This document shows, piece by piece, positions 39,964 through 49,070 of a stretch of DNA of 64,000 nucleotides. The translations under genes and the position numbers were made by a program. Below the pieces are notes generated by a model. It saw nothing but the letters and a program-made list of their open reading frames with translations, did not search any database and was not told where the DNA came from. The stretch covers positions 930,001-994,000 of the forward strand of contig NZ_CP100762.1 in assembly GCF_024296665.1 (NCBI RefSeq), given 5' to 3'. The stretch is from Salinilacihabitans rarus. GTDB lineage: Archaea; Halobacteriota; Halobacteria; Halobacteriales; Natrialbaceae. The number at the start of each line of letters is the position of its first letter. Position 1 is the first letter of the stretch.

Positions 39964-40204
39964 GCGGATTCGGCGTTCGAAACCGCCGCCATCCGGCTGT
40001 ACGCCGACGCTACCGCCCCGCGTAGCCCGCCCCTAGCCCGGCGGCGCCTGCGGACCGCTCTCGGGACGCGTTCTGCCGGCCGACTCCCCGCGGCGCTCGC
40101 CGACCCGCTCGCGCGGGCCGCGAACGCCCCGCGCGGCTAACTCGCGGCTACCGCGCCCACATGGCTCGAATAACAATGGTTCGAGGTGGGGACGCCGCGA
40201 GTAG
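39964..40204. other. Spacer between the Mrp operon and the glycosyltransferase pair
   Basis: About 240 bp, GC-rich with no gene. Its right part carries the inverted repeat and ATAACAATG site described below. No clear terminator was seen after the Mrp operon. Confidence 0.35.
40165..40185 (+). promoter_or_regulatory. ATAACAATG site inside an inverted repeat, upstream of the GT2 gene
   Basis: CTCGAA (40165-40170), nine bases, TTCGAG (40180-40185). The spacer plus the preceding A reads ATAACAATG (40170-40178), one mismatch to ATAACAAAG. It is 27 nt before ATG 40205 of a leader ORF, the same spacing as in the 2.4-21 kb locus. Confidence 0.4.
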
Positions 40205-40288
40205 ATGAGGGTAACCGCGACAGCGCCACCGACGACGCCGCGTTTCGACGACGGGACCGACGCGACGGTCGCACCTCCGGCGGGGTGA
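40205..40288 (+). CDS. Short leader ORF, 27 aa, upstream of the GT2 gene
   Basis: ATG 40205 opens a 27-codon frame beginning MRVTATAPPTTPRFDDG. It ends at TGA 40286-40288, four bases before the GTG of the glycosyltransferase. GGGGTGAT at its end is the ribosome-binding site for that gene. It starts 27 nt after the ATAACAATG site. Confidence 0.35.
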   Translation: MRVTATAPPTTPRFDDGTDATVAPPAG

Positions 40289-40292
40289 TCCG

Positions 40293-41360
40293 GTGTACGG
40301 AGACAACACGGTCGCCGTCGTCGTCCCCGCGTACAACGAGGCGGGGTTCGTCGGCGACGTGATCGAGACGATGCCGTCGTTCGTCGACCGGATCTACGCC
40401 GTCGACGACCGCTCGACCGACGGCACCTGGGAGGAGATCGTCGCCCACGCACGGCGGCCCGCCGACCGGCGCGGGGGCGAGGGGGGCGAACCGGCCGCCG
40501 AGGACGACGCGGCCGCCGTCGAGGCGAGCCCCGACGCCGAGGGGGCGGTCGCCGACGGGGGCGCGACGGGGGACCCCGCGGTCGTCCCGATCCGTCACGC
40601 GGAGAACCGCGGCGTCGGCGCCGCGATCAAGACGGGCTACCGCCGCGCCCTCGAAGACGGAATGGACGTCACGGCCGTGATGGCCGGCGACGGCCAGATG
40701 GACCCCGACCAGCTCGACCGCCTGCTCGACCCGGTCGTCGAGGGGCGGGCGGCCTACGCGAAGGGCAACCGCCTCGACGGCAGCGCCCACCGCACGGAGA
40801 TGTCGACCTGGCGGCTGTTCGGCAACCTCCTGCTGACGTTCCTGACGAAGGTCGCCAGCGGCTACTGGGAGATGCTGGACCCCCAGAACGGCTACACGGC
40901 CATCTCGCGGGCGGCGCTCGAAGCGGTCGACCTCGACCGACTCTACGACCGCTACGGCTTCGCGAACGACCTCCTCGTGTCGCTCAACGCCTGCGGGTTC
41001 CGGATCGCCGACGTGTCGATGCCCGCGGTCTACGGCGAGGAGCGCAGCCACATCCGGTACCGCTCGTTCGTTCCCTCGCTCTCGTGGCTCCTGCTTCGCG
41101 GGTTCGTCCGCCGGCTGGGCTACCGGTACGTCTTCGGGGAGTTCCACCCGCTCGCGCTGCTCTACGCCCTCGGGGCCGCCGCCAGCGCCGCCGCGGCCGC
41201 GGGGCTGGCGTGGGCCGTCCGCGTCCGGTCCGACGCCGACTCCCGGATCGCGGGCGTCCTCGCGTCGGTCGCCGTCCTCGTGCTGGGGGCGCTGTGTCTC
41301 GTCCTCGGGATGGTGTTCGACCGCGACGTCAACGAGGGAACGGTGGTGAGCGTCCGGTGA
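40293..41360 (+). CDS. Glycosyltransferase family 2 (polyprenyl-phosphate sugar transferase-like)
   Basis: A 355-aa GT-A protein. VAVVVPAYNEAGFVGDVIETM, YAVDDRSTDGTW and VMAGDGQMDPDQLDRLLDPV carry the nucleotide and metal sites. An unusual low-complexity insert (residues about 55-95) splits the N-terminal fold. Two C-terminal transmembrane helices follow (LLYALGAAASAAAAAGLAWA and VAVLVLGALCLVLGMVF). The layout matches dolichol-phosphate glucose/mannose synthases with a membrane anchor. The GTG start is supported by GGGGTGAT. The next gene overlaps it by four bases. Confidence 0.88.
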   Translation: MYGDNTVAVVVPAYNEAGFVGDVIETMPSFVDRIYAVDDRSTDGTWEEIVAHARRPADRRGGEGGEPAAEDDAAAVEASPDAEGAVADGGATGDPAVVPIRHAENRGVGAAIKTGYRRALEDGMDVTAVMAGDGQMDPDQLDRLLDPVVEGRAAYAKGNRLDGSAHRTEMSTWRLFGNLLLTFLTKVASGYWEMLDPQNGYTAISRAALEAVDLDRLYDRYGFANDLLVSLNACGFRIADVSMPAVYGEERSHIRYRSFVPSLSWLLLRGFVRRLGYRYVFGEFHPLALLYALGAAASAAAAAGLAWAVRVRSDADSRIAGVLASVAVLVLGALCLVLGMVFDRDVNEGTVVSVR

Positions 41361-42439
41361 CGATGCGGGTCGTCGTGACCATCCAGCACCCCGCGCACGT
41401 CCACTTCTACCGGAACGTGATCGACATCCTCGAGGACCGGGGCCACGAGGTGTTCGTCTTCGCCCGCGAGAACGACCTCGCGGTGCCGCTGCTCGAACGC
41501 TACGACCTCCCCCACGAGGTGCTCGCGGGGACACAGGACTCGCTGGCCGAACTGGCGAAGGTCCAGTTGAGCTACGAGTACCGCCTGCTCAGGCGGGCGC
41601 GGGAGATCGATCCCGACGTGATGACGGCCATCGGCGGCGTCGCCGTCTCGCACGTCGCCCCCCTCGTCGGCGCGCGCAGCGTCGTCTTCATCGACAACGA
41701 GGGCGTCGCCTCCCACCGGATCACGACGCCGTTCGCCCACGTCGTCTGTACGCCGCGGCGGTTCGAGGAGGAGTACGGCTCGAACCACGTCCGCTACGAC
41801 GGCTACCACGAACTCGCCTACCTCCACCCCGACCGGTTTTCCCCCTCGCCGGATCGACTGCGCGAGCGCGGCGTCGACCCCGACGAGCGGTACTTCCTGT
41901 TGCGCTTCAAGAAGTGGGACGCGCTCCACGACGTGGGCGAGCGCGGCCTCTCCCCGCGCGGAAAGCGACGGCTGGTCTCGCTGCTCGCAGACGAAGGCGA
42001 GGTCTACATCACGAGCAGCGACGACCTGCCGCCGGACCTCGAACGCCACCGCCTGCCGGTGCCCCCGGACCTCGTCCACGACCTGCTGTACCACGCGGAC
42101 CTGTACGCGGGCGACTCGGCGACGATGGCGACCGAGGCGGCCTGTCTCGGGACGCCCGCGGTCCGCATCCAGTCGTTCGCCGCGAGAGAGCGGGACATGA
42201 GCAACTTCGTCGAACTGGAGCGGCGGTACGACCTCCTCCGGTCGACCCCCGACGAGGAGACGGCGCTCGCGTACGTCCGCGACCTGCTGGACCCCGAGGC
42301 CCCCGACCGCTGGCGCGAGCGGCGGGCACGGCTCTTCGAGGAGAAGATCGACGTCGCCGCGTTCGTCGCCGAACTGCTCCGTGCACAGGCCGGCGAGTCG
42401 ACGCTCGCCCGGCGGTCGGAGGTGCCCGCGCCGACGTGA
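41357..42439 (+). CDS. DUF354 family glycosyltransferase-like protein
   Basis: A 360-aa protein. MRVVVTIQHPAHVHFYRNVIDIL is the DUF354 start, followed by IGGVAVSHVAPL and VFIDNEGVASHRIT. The C-terminal YAGDSATMATEAACLGTPAVRI resembles the nucleotide-binding part of GT-B enzymes (UDP-GlcNAc 2-epimerase/MurG fold). The GTG at 41357 overlaps the GT2 stop as GTGA; ATG 41363 is two codons later. It probably works on the same glycan as the GT2 protein. The donor and acceptor are unknown. Confidence 0.83.
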   Translation: MTMRVVVTIQHPAHVHFYRNVIDILEDRGHEVFVFARENDLAVPLLERYDLPHEVLAGTQDSLAELAKVQLSYEYRLLRRAREIDPDVMTAIGGVAVSHVAPLVGARSVVFIDNEGVASHRITTPFAHVVCTPRRFEEEYGSNHVRYDGYHELAYLHPDRFSPSPDRLRERGVDPDERYFLLRFKKWDALHDVGERGLSPRGKRRLVSLLADEGEVYITSSDDLPPDLERHRLPVPPDLVHDLLYHADLYAGDSATMATEAACLGTPAVRIQSFAARERDMSNFVELERRYDLLRSTPDEETALAYVRDLLDPEAPDRWRERRARLFEEKIDVAAFVAELLRAQAGESTLARRSEVPAPT

Positions 42440-42442
42440 GGG

Positions 42443-43528
42443 CTAGTCGGTCCCGGCGCCCGGGACGTCCTCGGCGACGACGATCGACCGTTCGAGGTAC
42501 GACTCCCTGAGCGCCGTCCCCGGCGAGGTCGCGGCGCGCCGTCGCGAGCGCTCGCCGAGCGCCCGCCGGGCGCCGCCGGGCTTGAGGTAGCCGCCGTCGA
42601 CGTCGACGTCGGCGTCCGCACAGAGGCGCTTGAGGATCGACCGGGCCCCCTCGGTCGTGATCGCCGGCGGGGGGATCGAGCGCTCGCGCGCGAGTTGACT
42701 CGCGGTGGTCCCGTCGAGCAACGCTTCGATCTCGTCGTCGTCGTGGCCGCGCTCGGCGAGGACCGACCGGACCCGGCCGGCGATGGAGGGGGCGTGCCGG
42801 GTGGGGAACAGCGGCCACTCGTTCGACGGCGGGTCGAGGACGACGCGGTACCGGCGCAGCGGCGTCCGCGCCGCCGCCGGCAGCAACACCTCCTCGAAGC
42901 GCTGGGAGGTGCCGAGCACGCGGATCGTCCCCGTGTAGAAGTCGACGTCGTCCCAGGTGGCGCCGCTGCGGCGGTCGTCGGCGGGCACGCGGAACAGTTC
43001 GCCGGCGCGGACGCCGGCGTGGGCCAGCACCGCGACCATCGCGTAGTCCCGCAGGCGGCCGAGGCGCTCGCGGCGGTCGTCGTCCTCGGCGTCGAGGGCC
43101 CGCTGGCGGACGTACTCCTCGAGGGTGCACCGTTGTTCGCGGGTCCAGAACTGCCCCTCCGAGCGCTCGGCGGCCGGCAGCGCCCGCTCGGCGGCCTCCG
43201 TCGCCGCCGGGTTCGATTCGAGGATGCCCCCGCGGACGCACCACGAGAGGAACGCGCGCACGACCGCGAAGTAGGTGTGGGCCGTCGACGCCGCGTACTC
43301 GCCGCGGTCGACCCGGTCGGCGAGGGTCGCGGCGTACGACCGGAGGTGTTCGACGTCGAGGTCGAACAGCGAGGTGGTCCCGTGTTCGGATTCGAGCCAC
43401 GCGGTCCACCGCCGGAGGATCGACTCGGCGTTCGAGGCGTAGGTCCCGGCGCCCCGCTCGTCCGGGTCGCCGACGGCTTTCCGGCGGAGGTAGGCGGACA
43501 CCGCGTCCTCGACCGCGACGTCGCTCAC
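42443..43528 (-). CDS. Tyrosine recombinase/integrase family protein with an altered active site
   Basis: A 361-aa protein. A SAM-like N-terminal domain (HLRSYAATLADRVDRGEYAA, FLSWCVRGGILESNPA) is followed by a catalytic domain. Arg I is present in LAHAGVRAGELF (R174), and the Tyr nucleophile in RESYLER (Y344). At the H-x-x-R box it reads KPGGARRALG, with Gly where His is expected. It is either catalytically weakened or a member of a haloarchaeal subfamily with that change. No att-like repeat was found at its own ends. It converges with the DUF354 gene, three bases apart. Confidence 0.78.
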   Translation of the reverse strand: MSDVAVEDAVSAYLRRKAVGDPDERGAGTYASNAESILRRWTAWLESEHGTTSLFDLDVEHLRSYAATLADRVDRGEYAASTAHTYFAVVRAFLSWCVRGGILESNPAATEAAERALPAAERSEGQFWTREQRCTLEEYVRQRALDAEDDDRRERLGRLRDYAMVAVLAHAGVRAGELFRVPADDRRSGATWDDVDFYTGTIRVLGTSQRFEEVLLPAAARTPLRRYRVVLDPPSNEWPLFPTRHAPSIAGRVRSVLAERGHDDDEIEALLDGTTASQLARERSIPPPAITTEGARSILKRLCADADVDVDGGYLKPGGARRALGERSRRRAATSPGTALRESYLERSIVVAEDVPGAGTD

Positions 43529-43686
43529 GCACCGATCACCCGCCGCGCCCGCCGACGCGACGCGGCGGGGTACGATCGGTCGGCCGGACGGTCGGCGATC
43601 ATCTCTGGTCCGACGTACGTGATCGCCCTAAATCTGCCTTTCGGTCAGTCGGTTTCGGAAAGAAAGGAAACGGCCGGCCGGTCGGC

Positions 43687-45198
43687 TCAGTCGTCCGCGG
43701 TGACCGGTTCCGGGCGGTAGCCCCGGCTGATCGCCTTCCACCGGCCGGTCGAGAACCGGTAGTAGTTGATCGCGGCGGGGACGCCGGTCTCGGCGACGAA
43801 CCCGAGGTACAGCCCCCACAGCCCGATCGCGGGGATCGACACCGCGGGGAGGGTGACGCCGACGAGGGGGACGGTGACCGACGGGATCGACAGCCCGGCC
43901 GCGCCGAGGTACGCGAGCGGGATCTCGACGCCGAACATGCCGAGAAACTGGCTGTAGAAGGGCCAGCGGGTGTCGCCGGTGGCGTCGAGGGCCCCGGCGG
44001 CGCTGCCGGCGACGCCCTGAAAGACGACGGCGACGCAGGCGGCGTAGACGAGCGTCACGGCCGTCGGGATCGACAGTTCGCTCGGGTCCTCGGTGAACGC
44101 GAGAGTGATCGGCTCCGCGAAGAGGAAGACGATCGTCGCGGAGACGACGTAGACCGCGACGGCGAAGCGGACGATCTCGCGGCCGTAGCGTTCGGCGGTC
44201 CCCTCGTCGCCGGTCCCGAGCACCTGCCCGACGAGGCTCGACGCGGCCAGCCCGAACCCCCAGCCGGGCGTGTTCATGACCCCCCAGATGCGCCGGACGA
44301 TGACGTAGGCGGCGACCGTGTCCCGGCCGAAGATGTCGACGATGGCGAGCATGGGGAACTCCGCGACGGTCCAGACGAGGTTGCGTCCCATCACGGGGAG
44401 GCCGATCGTGATCAGGTCGCGGATCGTCTCGGGGTCGACGTAGCGGCCGACCGGGTCGACCGCGACGGGGAACCGCCCGGCGCCGGGGAGCCGACCCGCG
44501 ACGAGGCCGGCCGCGAACGCCGTGGTCACGACGACGTTCGAGATGACGGTCCCCAGCGCGGCGCCGGCGACGCCCATCTCGAAGCCGAAGATCAGGGCGG
44601 CGTTGAGCACGACGTTGACCATCGCCCCGCCCGCCCGGAGGAGCATCGGCGTCCGGGCGTCGTCCATCCCGACGAAGACGCGGCTGCCGATGAGGTTGAG
44701 GCCGGCAAACGGGATGCCGAAGCCGACGATCCGCAGGTACGTCGCCCCGTAGGCGACGGCCTCGGGGTCGTCGCTGATGAGCGAGATCAGTTCGGCGGGG
44801 TACGTCCAGAAGACGGCCGTAATCGGCAGGGAGACGGCGACGACGAGGAACGCGCTCGACCGCACCGCCTGGGCGAGGCCGCCGTACGCGCCGGCGCCGT
44901 AGCGCTGGGAGACCAGCGCGATCGTCCCGGCGGCGATCCCGCCGCCGATCGAGAACGCGAGCCCCCAGAACGGCGAGGCGAAGCCGACGCCGGCGATGGC
45001 CGCCGAGCCGAGGGCGACCCCCACCATCGCGACGTCGACGGCGTTCTTCGACATCCGGGCGATGCCGGTGACGACACGCGGCCACGCGAGGTCGGCGGTA
45101 CGCCGCGCTCGCTCGGCCTCGATCAGCCCGGCTCGCGCCAGCGCGAGTCCGATCCAGAGGATCGACAGCCGGATCGGATTCGGGACCCGTCGTGCCAC
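43687..45198 (-). CDS. MATE family efflux transporter
   Basis: A 503-aa protein with 12 transmembrane segments in two related halves. SKNAVDVAMVGVALGSAAIAG and FSIGGGIAAGTIALVSQRYGAG are typical of the first half. AAYVIVRRIWGVMNTPGWGFGLAASSLVGQVLG is typical of the second. MATE proteins export drugs or metabolites using Na+ or H+. Substrate unknown. Confidence 0.9.
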   Translation of the reverse strand: MARRVPNPIRLSILWIGLALARAGLIEAERARRTADLAWPRVVTGIARMSKNAVDVAMVGVALGSAAIAGVGFASPFWGLAFSIGGGIAAGTIALVSQRYGAGAYGGLAQAVRSSAFLVVAVSLPITAVFWTYPAELISLISDDPEAVAYGATYLRIVGFGIPFAGLNLIGSRVFVGMDDARTPMLLRAGGAMVNVVLNAALIFGFEMGVAGAALGTVISNVVVTTAFAAGLVAGRLPGAGRFPVAVDPVGRYVDPETIRDLITIGLPVMGRNLVWTVAEFPMLAIVDIFGRDTVAAYVIVRRIWGVMNTPGWGFGLAASSLVGQVLGTGDEGTAERYGREIVRFAVAVYVVSATIVFLFAEPITLAFTEDPSELSIPTAVTLVYAACVAVVFQGVAGSAAGALDATGDTRWPFYSQFLGMFGVEIPLAYLGAAGLSIPSVTVPLVGVTLPAVSIPAIGLWGLYLGFVAETGVPAAINYYRFSTGRWKAISRGYRPEPVTADD

Positions 45199-45330
45199 GA
45201 GAATCGGCCGATCCTTGACTACCCCCGCAAAAAGACCTTCCCGACCCGGCAGGGTCGACCGGTTTCGAATCGATACCCATTCGCACGCGACCGGCGGGGC
45301 GACGGCACGTCGTCCACGTCGCCCCCGGCG

Positions 45331-45636
45331 CTACTCGCCGGAGGCCGCCGTCCCCGTCTCCGAGAGCCGTCGCTCGTACTTCGCGAGCGCCTCGTCGAGC
45401 GCCGCCGACGCGTCGACGTCGACGGCCTCGCAGACCGAGAGCAGCGAGAACAGCGCGTCGCCCAGTTCGTCGCGTGCGACCGCGACGTCGTCGGGGCTCG
45501 CGCCGTAGTCGGTCGACTCGTTTACCTCCGTGGCGACCTCGCCGACCTCCGAGACGAGGTCGAGGACGCGGTTCTCGGGCGCCGCGTCGAGGTCGTACGT
45601 TTCGAGGAACGTCGCGACTCGATCCTGTTCGTCCAT
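45331..45636 (-). CDS. MazG-like nucleotide pyrophosphohydrolase
   Basis: A 101-aa protein. RVLDLVSEVGEVATEVNEST and ARDELGDALFSLLSVCEAVDVD hold the E-x-x-E and E-x-x-D metal motifs of all-alpha NTP pyrophosphatases. The likely role is cleaning of non-standard or excess NTPs to NMP. The substrate is not known for haloarchaeal members. The start at ATG 45636 gives the usual short family length. It lies 50 bp behind a UspA gene on the same strand. Confidence 0.83.
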   Translation of the reverse strand: MDEQDRVATFLETYDLDAAPENRVLDLVSEVGEVATEVNESTDYGASPDDVAVARDELGDALFSLLSVCEAVDVDASAALDEALAKYERRLSETGTAASGE

Positions 45637-45688
45637 GGGTCGTGGGGATTTCGACGGCGTCGGCAAAAGCGTCTCGGCCACGGTCGCG

Positions 45689-46090
45689 TCACCGGACGAC
45701 CAGCACCGGGACCGAGGCGGCCTCGAAGACCCGGTCCGAGGTGCCACCCCGGAGGAGCCGATCCAGTCCGCGCCCCCGGCCCACGACCACGAGGTCGACG
45801 TCGTGGGCGTCGACGTAGTCGAGGATCGCCCGGTGGCGCAGCCCGTGGGTGACGGCGGTCTCGACGTCTTCGAGTCCCGCCTCCCGCGCCGTCGCCGCGA
45901 CGTGGTCGACCGCGTCCCGGCCGATCGATTCGAGGTCCTCGAAGTCGACGCCGGGCGCGATGGCCGACGAGTTGACGACGTACAGCGCGTGCAAACGCGC
46001 GTCGTGGACGGTTGCCAGTTCGATCGCCTCCTCGATCGCCCGCTCGGCGCCGGCCCCGCCGTCGGTCGCCACCAGGATCGCGTCGTACAT
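45689..46090 (-). CDS. UspA-like universal stress protein
   Basis: A 133-aa protein. MYDAILVATDGGAGAERAIEEAIELA is the UspA start with the nucleotide-contacting D. VVGRGRGLDRLLRGGTSDRVFEAASVPVLVV has the G-x-x-x-G-S/T-x-x-x ATP signature in altered form. It is divergent from a second UspA gene 84 bp away. Confidence 0.88.
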   Translation of the reverse strand: MYDAILVATDGGAGAERAIEEAIELATVHDARLHALYVVNSSAIAPGVDFEDLESIGRDAVDHVAATAREAGLEDVETAVTHGLRHRAILDYVDAHDVDLVVVGRGRGLDRLLRGGTSDRVFEAASVPVLVVR

Positions 46091-46174
46091 CGGTCGACGG
46101 TTCGACGCGGAGGGTGAAAATCCTCGCCCCCGAACCGGGATACGCTTTTGGCCCGGGTCGACGAACCCCCTCGC

Positions 46175-46600
46175 ATGGCCCACCGCGTCCTGGTCGCGCT
46201 CGACGGCTCCGCGCAGTCCGTCGCCGCGTTCGAACACGCAGTCGAGACGTTCCCCGACTCGACGATCGTCGTCTTCCACGCGCTCGACCCCTTCGACGCC
46301 GACCCCGAGGGGGAGACGGCCCAGCCGCTGACCGACGCGTGGCACGAGGCCGAACGCGAGCGGGCCGAGCGGCTGTTCGACCGCGCCCTCGACGCGGTCG
46401 GCGTCGACCCCGACGGCGTCGAGCGCGAGACCAGCGTCGGCCCGCCCGCGGAGACCATCGTCGCCTTCGCCGAGGAGAGCGACGTCGACCACGTCGTGCT
46501 GGGGAGTTACGGTCGCGGCGGGGCCTCGCACCTCCACCTCGGGAGCGTCGCCGAGGTCGTCGTCCGGCGCGCCCCGGTCCCGGTCACCGTCGTCCGGTGA
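46175..46600 (+). CDS. UspA-like universal stress protein
   Basis: A 141-aa protein. MAHRVLVALDGSAQSVAAFEHA at the start, and LGSYGRGGASHLHLGSVAEVVVRRAPVPVTVV at the end. The ATP signature has an unusual HLHL in the middle. A TATA-like TACGCTTTTGG is about 25 nt before the ATG. Divergent from the UspA gene at 45689. Confidence 0.88.
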   Translation: MAHRVLVALDGSAQSVAAFEHAVETFPDSTIVVFHALDPFDADPEGETAQPLTDAWHEAERERAERLFDRALDAVGVDPDGVERETSVGPPAETIVAFAEESDVDHVVLGSYGRGGASHLHLGSVAEVVVRRAPVPVTVVR

Positions 46601-46621
46601 CCGCGCCCTCGTCGGAACCGC

Positions 46622-47245
46622 TCACCCGTCGACGCCGTCGAGGTGGCCGAGTCGCTCCGCGAGACACGCTTCCTCGTCCGGATTCACGGCCCGCAGATCG
46701 CCGAGCCCCGGCGTCGCGACCCCTTCGGTCTCGAACAGTTCGACCGCCGCGAGGACGGTCGTCTCCGGATCGAGGTCGAACTCCGCGGCCGCGTCGATCG
46801 TCCGCTCGCCGTCGACGCCGCCGACGGGTTCGACGATGGTCCCGACCGCGCCGTCGCCGGAATCGAACGCGATCGAGAGGATGACGTCAGCGTAATCGCC
46901 GACGATCCGGACCCGTCCGCAGTCGAGGAACGTGACCCGCTTGCCGGCCTTCCCGTCGCCCGCGGACGCCGGATCGTCGGCGTCCGCGCCGCGCTTCGCT
47001 TTCGAGCCGTCGCGGCCGTCGGCTGTCCGGTCGTCACAGCCGGTCGGTTCGTCGTCGGCGTCGGCGCCGGCGTCGTCGTCGCGATCCGCTCCCGTCTCGT
47101 CGGCCGCGTCCGCCGTCCGGGCCGGCCGCTCGCGGTCGTCGGCCGCGCGGTCGCGCTTCCGCCGGGCGACGGCGGCGGCCGCCGGGCCGACCGTCGCCGT
47201 CGTCGCCGTCGCGAGCAGGAATCGCCGCCGGTGGGGCGCTGTCAT
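46622..47245 (-). CDS. Secreted acidic protein with Tat-type signal
   Basis: 207 aa from ATG 47245. MTAPHRRRFLLATATTATVG carries a twin-arginine-like motif (RRRFLL) before a hydrophobic segment. A long low-complexity Asp/Ala/Arg linker (residues 30-100) is followed by a folded part, FLDCGRVRIVGDYADVILSIAF, and a helical end. I do not recognise the fold. It is probably exported by Tat and anchored or free outside the membrane. Confidence 0.65.
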   Translation of the reverse strand: MTAPHRRRFLLATATTATVGPAAAAVARRKRDRAADDRERPARTADAADETGADRDDDAGADADDEPTGCDDRTADGRDGSKAKRGADADDPASAGDGKAGKRVTFLDCGRVRIVGDYADVILSIAFDSGDGAVGTIVEPVGGVDGERTIDAAAEFDLDPETTVLAAVELFETEGVATPGLGDLRAVNPDEEACLAERLGHLDGVDG

Positions 47246-47333
47246 GGCGCCGGCTTTACCGACTCCGCCCATCAATCATTGTTCCCTACACCGGGACTCT
47301 CAGGCCGGACGAGGGGAGTAGCCCCCGGTTTCC

Positions 47334-48035
47334 TCAGTCGCCGGCGCTCGTGCCGTCGCCGTCGGGTTCGACGGTCGTCTCGCGCTCTTCGACCGAGTCG
47401 AACGGCGACGCGGGGCCGTCGCCGCCGAGTTCGGCCTCGACCTTCTCGGTGAGCAGGTCGACGGCCATCCGGTTTGCACCTTCGGGGATGATCACGTCGG
47501 CGCGTTTCTTCGTCGGCGCGACGAACTGCTCGTGCATCGGCTTGACCGTCCCGAGGTACTGCTCGATGACCCCTTCGAGGTCGCGGCCGCGATCGATGAC
47601 GTCTCGCTGGATGCGCCGGAGGATGCGGACGTCGGCGTCGGTCATCACGTACACCCGGAGGTCGAGCATGTCGAGGACCGCCTCGTCGTACAGCGCGAAG
47701 ATCCCTTCGAGGACGATCACGTCCGTCGGTTCGACGCGGACCGTCTCGTCCTTGCGGTTGTGCCGTTCGAAGTCGTACTGGGGCATCTCGACCGGCTGGC
47801 CCATCGTCAGCGCGTCGAGGTGCTCGCGCAGGAGTTCCCACTCGAACGCCGAGGGGTGGTCGTAGTTGACCGTCTTCCGTTCCTCGTAGTCGAGGTGCGA
47901 GAGGTCCTCGTAGTAGTTGTCGACCGGAATCCGGGTGACGGCCTCGCCGACGGTGTCGGCGACCTCCCGAGCGACCGTCGTCTTGCCGGCCCCCGTCCCC
48001 CCCGCGATGCCGATGACGAACGACGGAATGCTCAT
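47334..48035 (-). CDS. udk: Uridine kinase
   Basis: A 233-aa P-loop kinase. VIGIAGGTGAGKTTVAREVAD is the Walker A motif, IPVDNYYEDLSHLDYEERKTVNYDHPSAF holds the uridine-binding region, and VIVLEGIFALYDE is the Walker B part. It phosphorylates uridine and cytidine in pyrimidine salvage. A short acidic C-terminal tail is extra. ATG 48035 is chosen as the family start (MSIPSFVIGIAGG). Confidence 0.93.
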   Translation of the reverse strand: MSIPSFVIGIAGGTGAGKTTVAREVADTVGEAVTRIPVDNYYEDLSHLDYEERKTVNYDHPSAFEWELLREHLDALTMGQPVEMPQYDFERHNRKDETVRVEPTDVIVLEGIFALYDEAVLDMLDLRVYVMTDADVRILRRIQRDVIDRGRDLEGVIEQYLGTVKPMHEQFVAPTKKRADVIIPEGANRMAVDLLTEKVEAELGGDGPASPFDSVEERETTVEPDGDGTSAGD

Positions 48036-48196
48036 CGTCCGAACGTGGTAAGCGACGGTTAAGAAGGCCCTGATCCCGTCTCGCGCCGAGAGAATCGCCC
48101 CACTGGGAGGAGGTCGGACCGCGTTCGACCCGCTCACGCGGGGCCGCCCCGAGCGCCGACGAAACACTGACGGAGCGCGGTTGCGACCTCGACGCC

Positions 48197-49003
48197 ATGA
48201 ACGAAGCCGACGCCGTCGAGCGGGTCGACGAACCGGTCACCGTCGCCTCGCTCGCCGACGACCTGCGCGCACTCGGGGTCGAGGCGGGCGACACCCTCCT
48301 CGTCCACTCGTCGCTGAGCGAACTCGGCTGGGTCGCCGGCGGCGCGCAGGCCGTCGTCGAGGCCCTGCGGACGGTCGTGACCGACGCGGGGACGCTCGTG
48401 ATGCCGACCCACTCGGGCCAGTACTCCGACCCCGCGGCGTGGTCGAACCCGCCGGTCCCGGAGTCGTGGGTCGACATCATCCGCGAGTCGATGCCGCCGT
48501 TCCGGCCGGCGGTCACGCCGACGCGGGGGATGGGCGCCGTCCCGGAGTGCTTTCGCACCTACCCGGACGTCGTCCGGAGCGACCACCCGACCGTCTCGTT
48601 CGCGGCGTGGGGCGCCGACGCCGAGGCGGTCGTCGCCGACCACGCCCTCGACGACGCCCTCGGCGAGGGGTCGCCGCTGGCGCGCATCTACGAGCGCGAC
48701 GGCCGGGTGCTCCTGCTCGGCGTCGGCCACGACAGCGACACCTCGCTGCACCTCGCGGAGTACCGGGCCGAGATTCCGACGGCGACCGTCTCCAACGCCG
48801 CGGCCGTCCTCCGGGACGGCGAACGGGTCCTCGCGGAGTACGAGGACATCGAGACGAGCACCGAGGACTTCCCCGACCTCGGCGCGGCCTTCGAGCGGGA
48901 GGTCGGCCTCGCGGAGGGGCCCGTCGGCGCCGCGACGGCGAAACTGGCGAGCCAGCGGGCGCTGGTCGACTTCGCCGTCGAGTGGTTCGAGGCGAACCGG
49001 TGA
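48197..49003 (+). CDS. Aminoglycoside 3-N-acetyltransferase (AAC(3)) family protein
   Basis: A 268-aa protein. LLVHSSLSELGWVAGGAQAV, LVMPTHSGQYSDPAAWSNPP and RSDHPTVSFAAWGADAE are the family motifs, and LLGVGHDSDTSLHLAEYRAE contains the conserved His. AAC(3) enzymes acetylate the 3-amino group of aminoglycosides using acetyl-CoA. Archaea resist these drugs anyway, so the natural substrate is likely another amino compound. Confidence 0.88.
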   Translation: MNEADAVERVDEPVTVASLADDLRALGVEAGDTLLVHSSLSELGWVAGGAQAVVEALRTVVTDAGTLVMPTHSGQYSDPAAWSNPPVPESWVDIIRESMPPFRPAVTPTRGMGAVPECFRTYPDVVRSDHPTVSFAAWGADAEAVVADHALDDALGEGSPLARIYERDGRVLLLGVGHDSDTSLHLAEYRAEIPTATVSNAAAVLRDGERVLAEYEDIETSTEDFPDLGAAFEREVGLAEGPVGAATAKLASQRALVDFAVEWFEANR

Positions 49004-49070
49004 CGCCCGCCACGTTCGATCGCGATCGTCTCGCGGAAGGTATTTACGACGCGAGAGGGGTGTCGACGGC

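Noticed and set aside
42443-43528. An integrated element with its own att sites around the tyrosine recombinase
   Set aside because: I found no direct repeat at its borders and no phage or plasmid genes nearby; the neighbours have ordinary composition.
45241-45290. Possible tRNA T-arm (GGTTTCGAATCGATACCC)
   Set aside because: No acceptor, D or anticodon stems can be paired around it.
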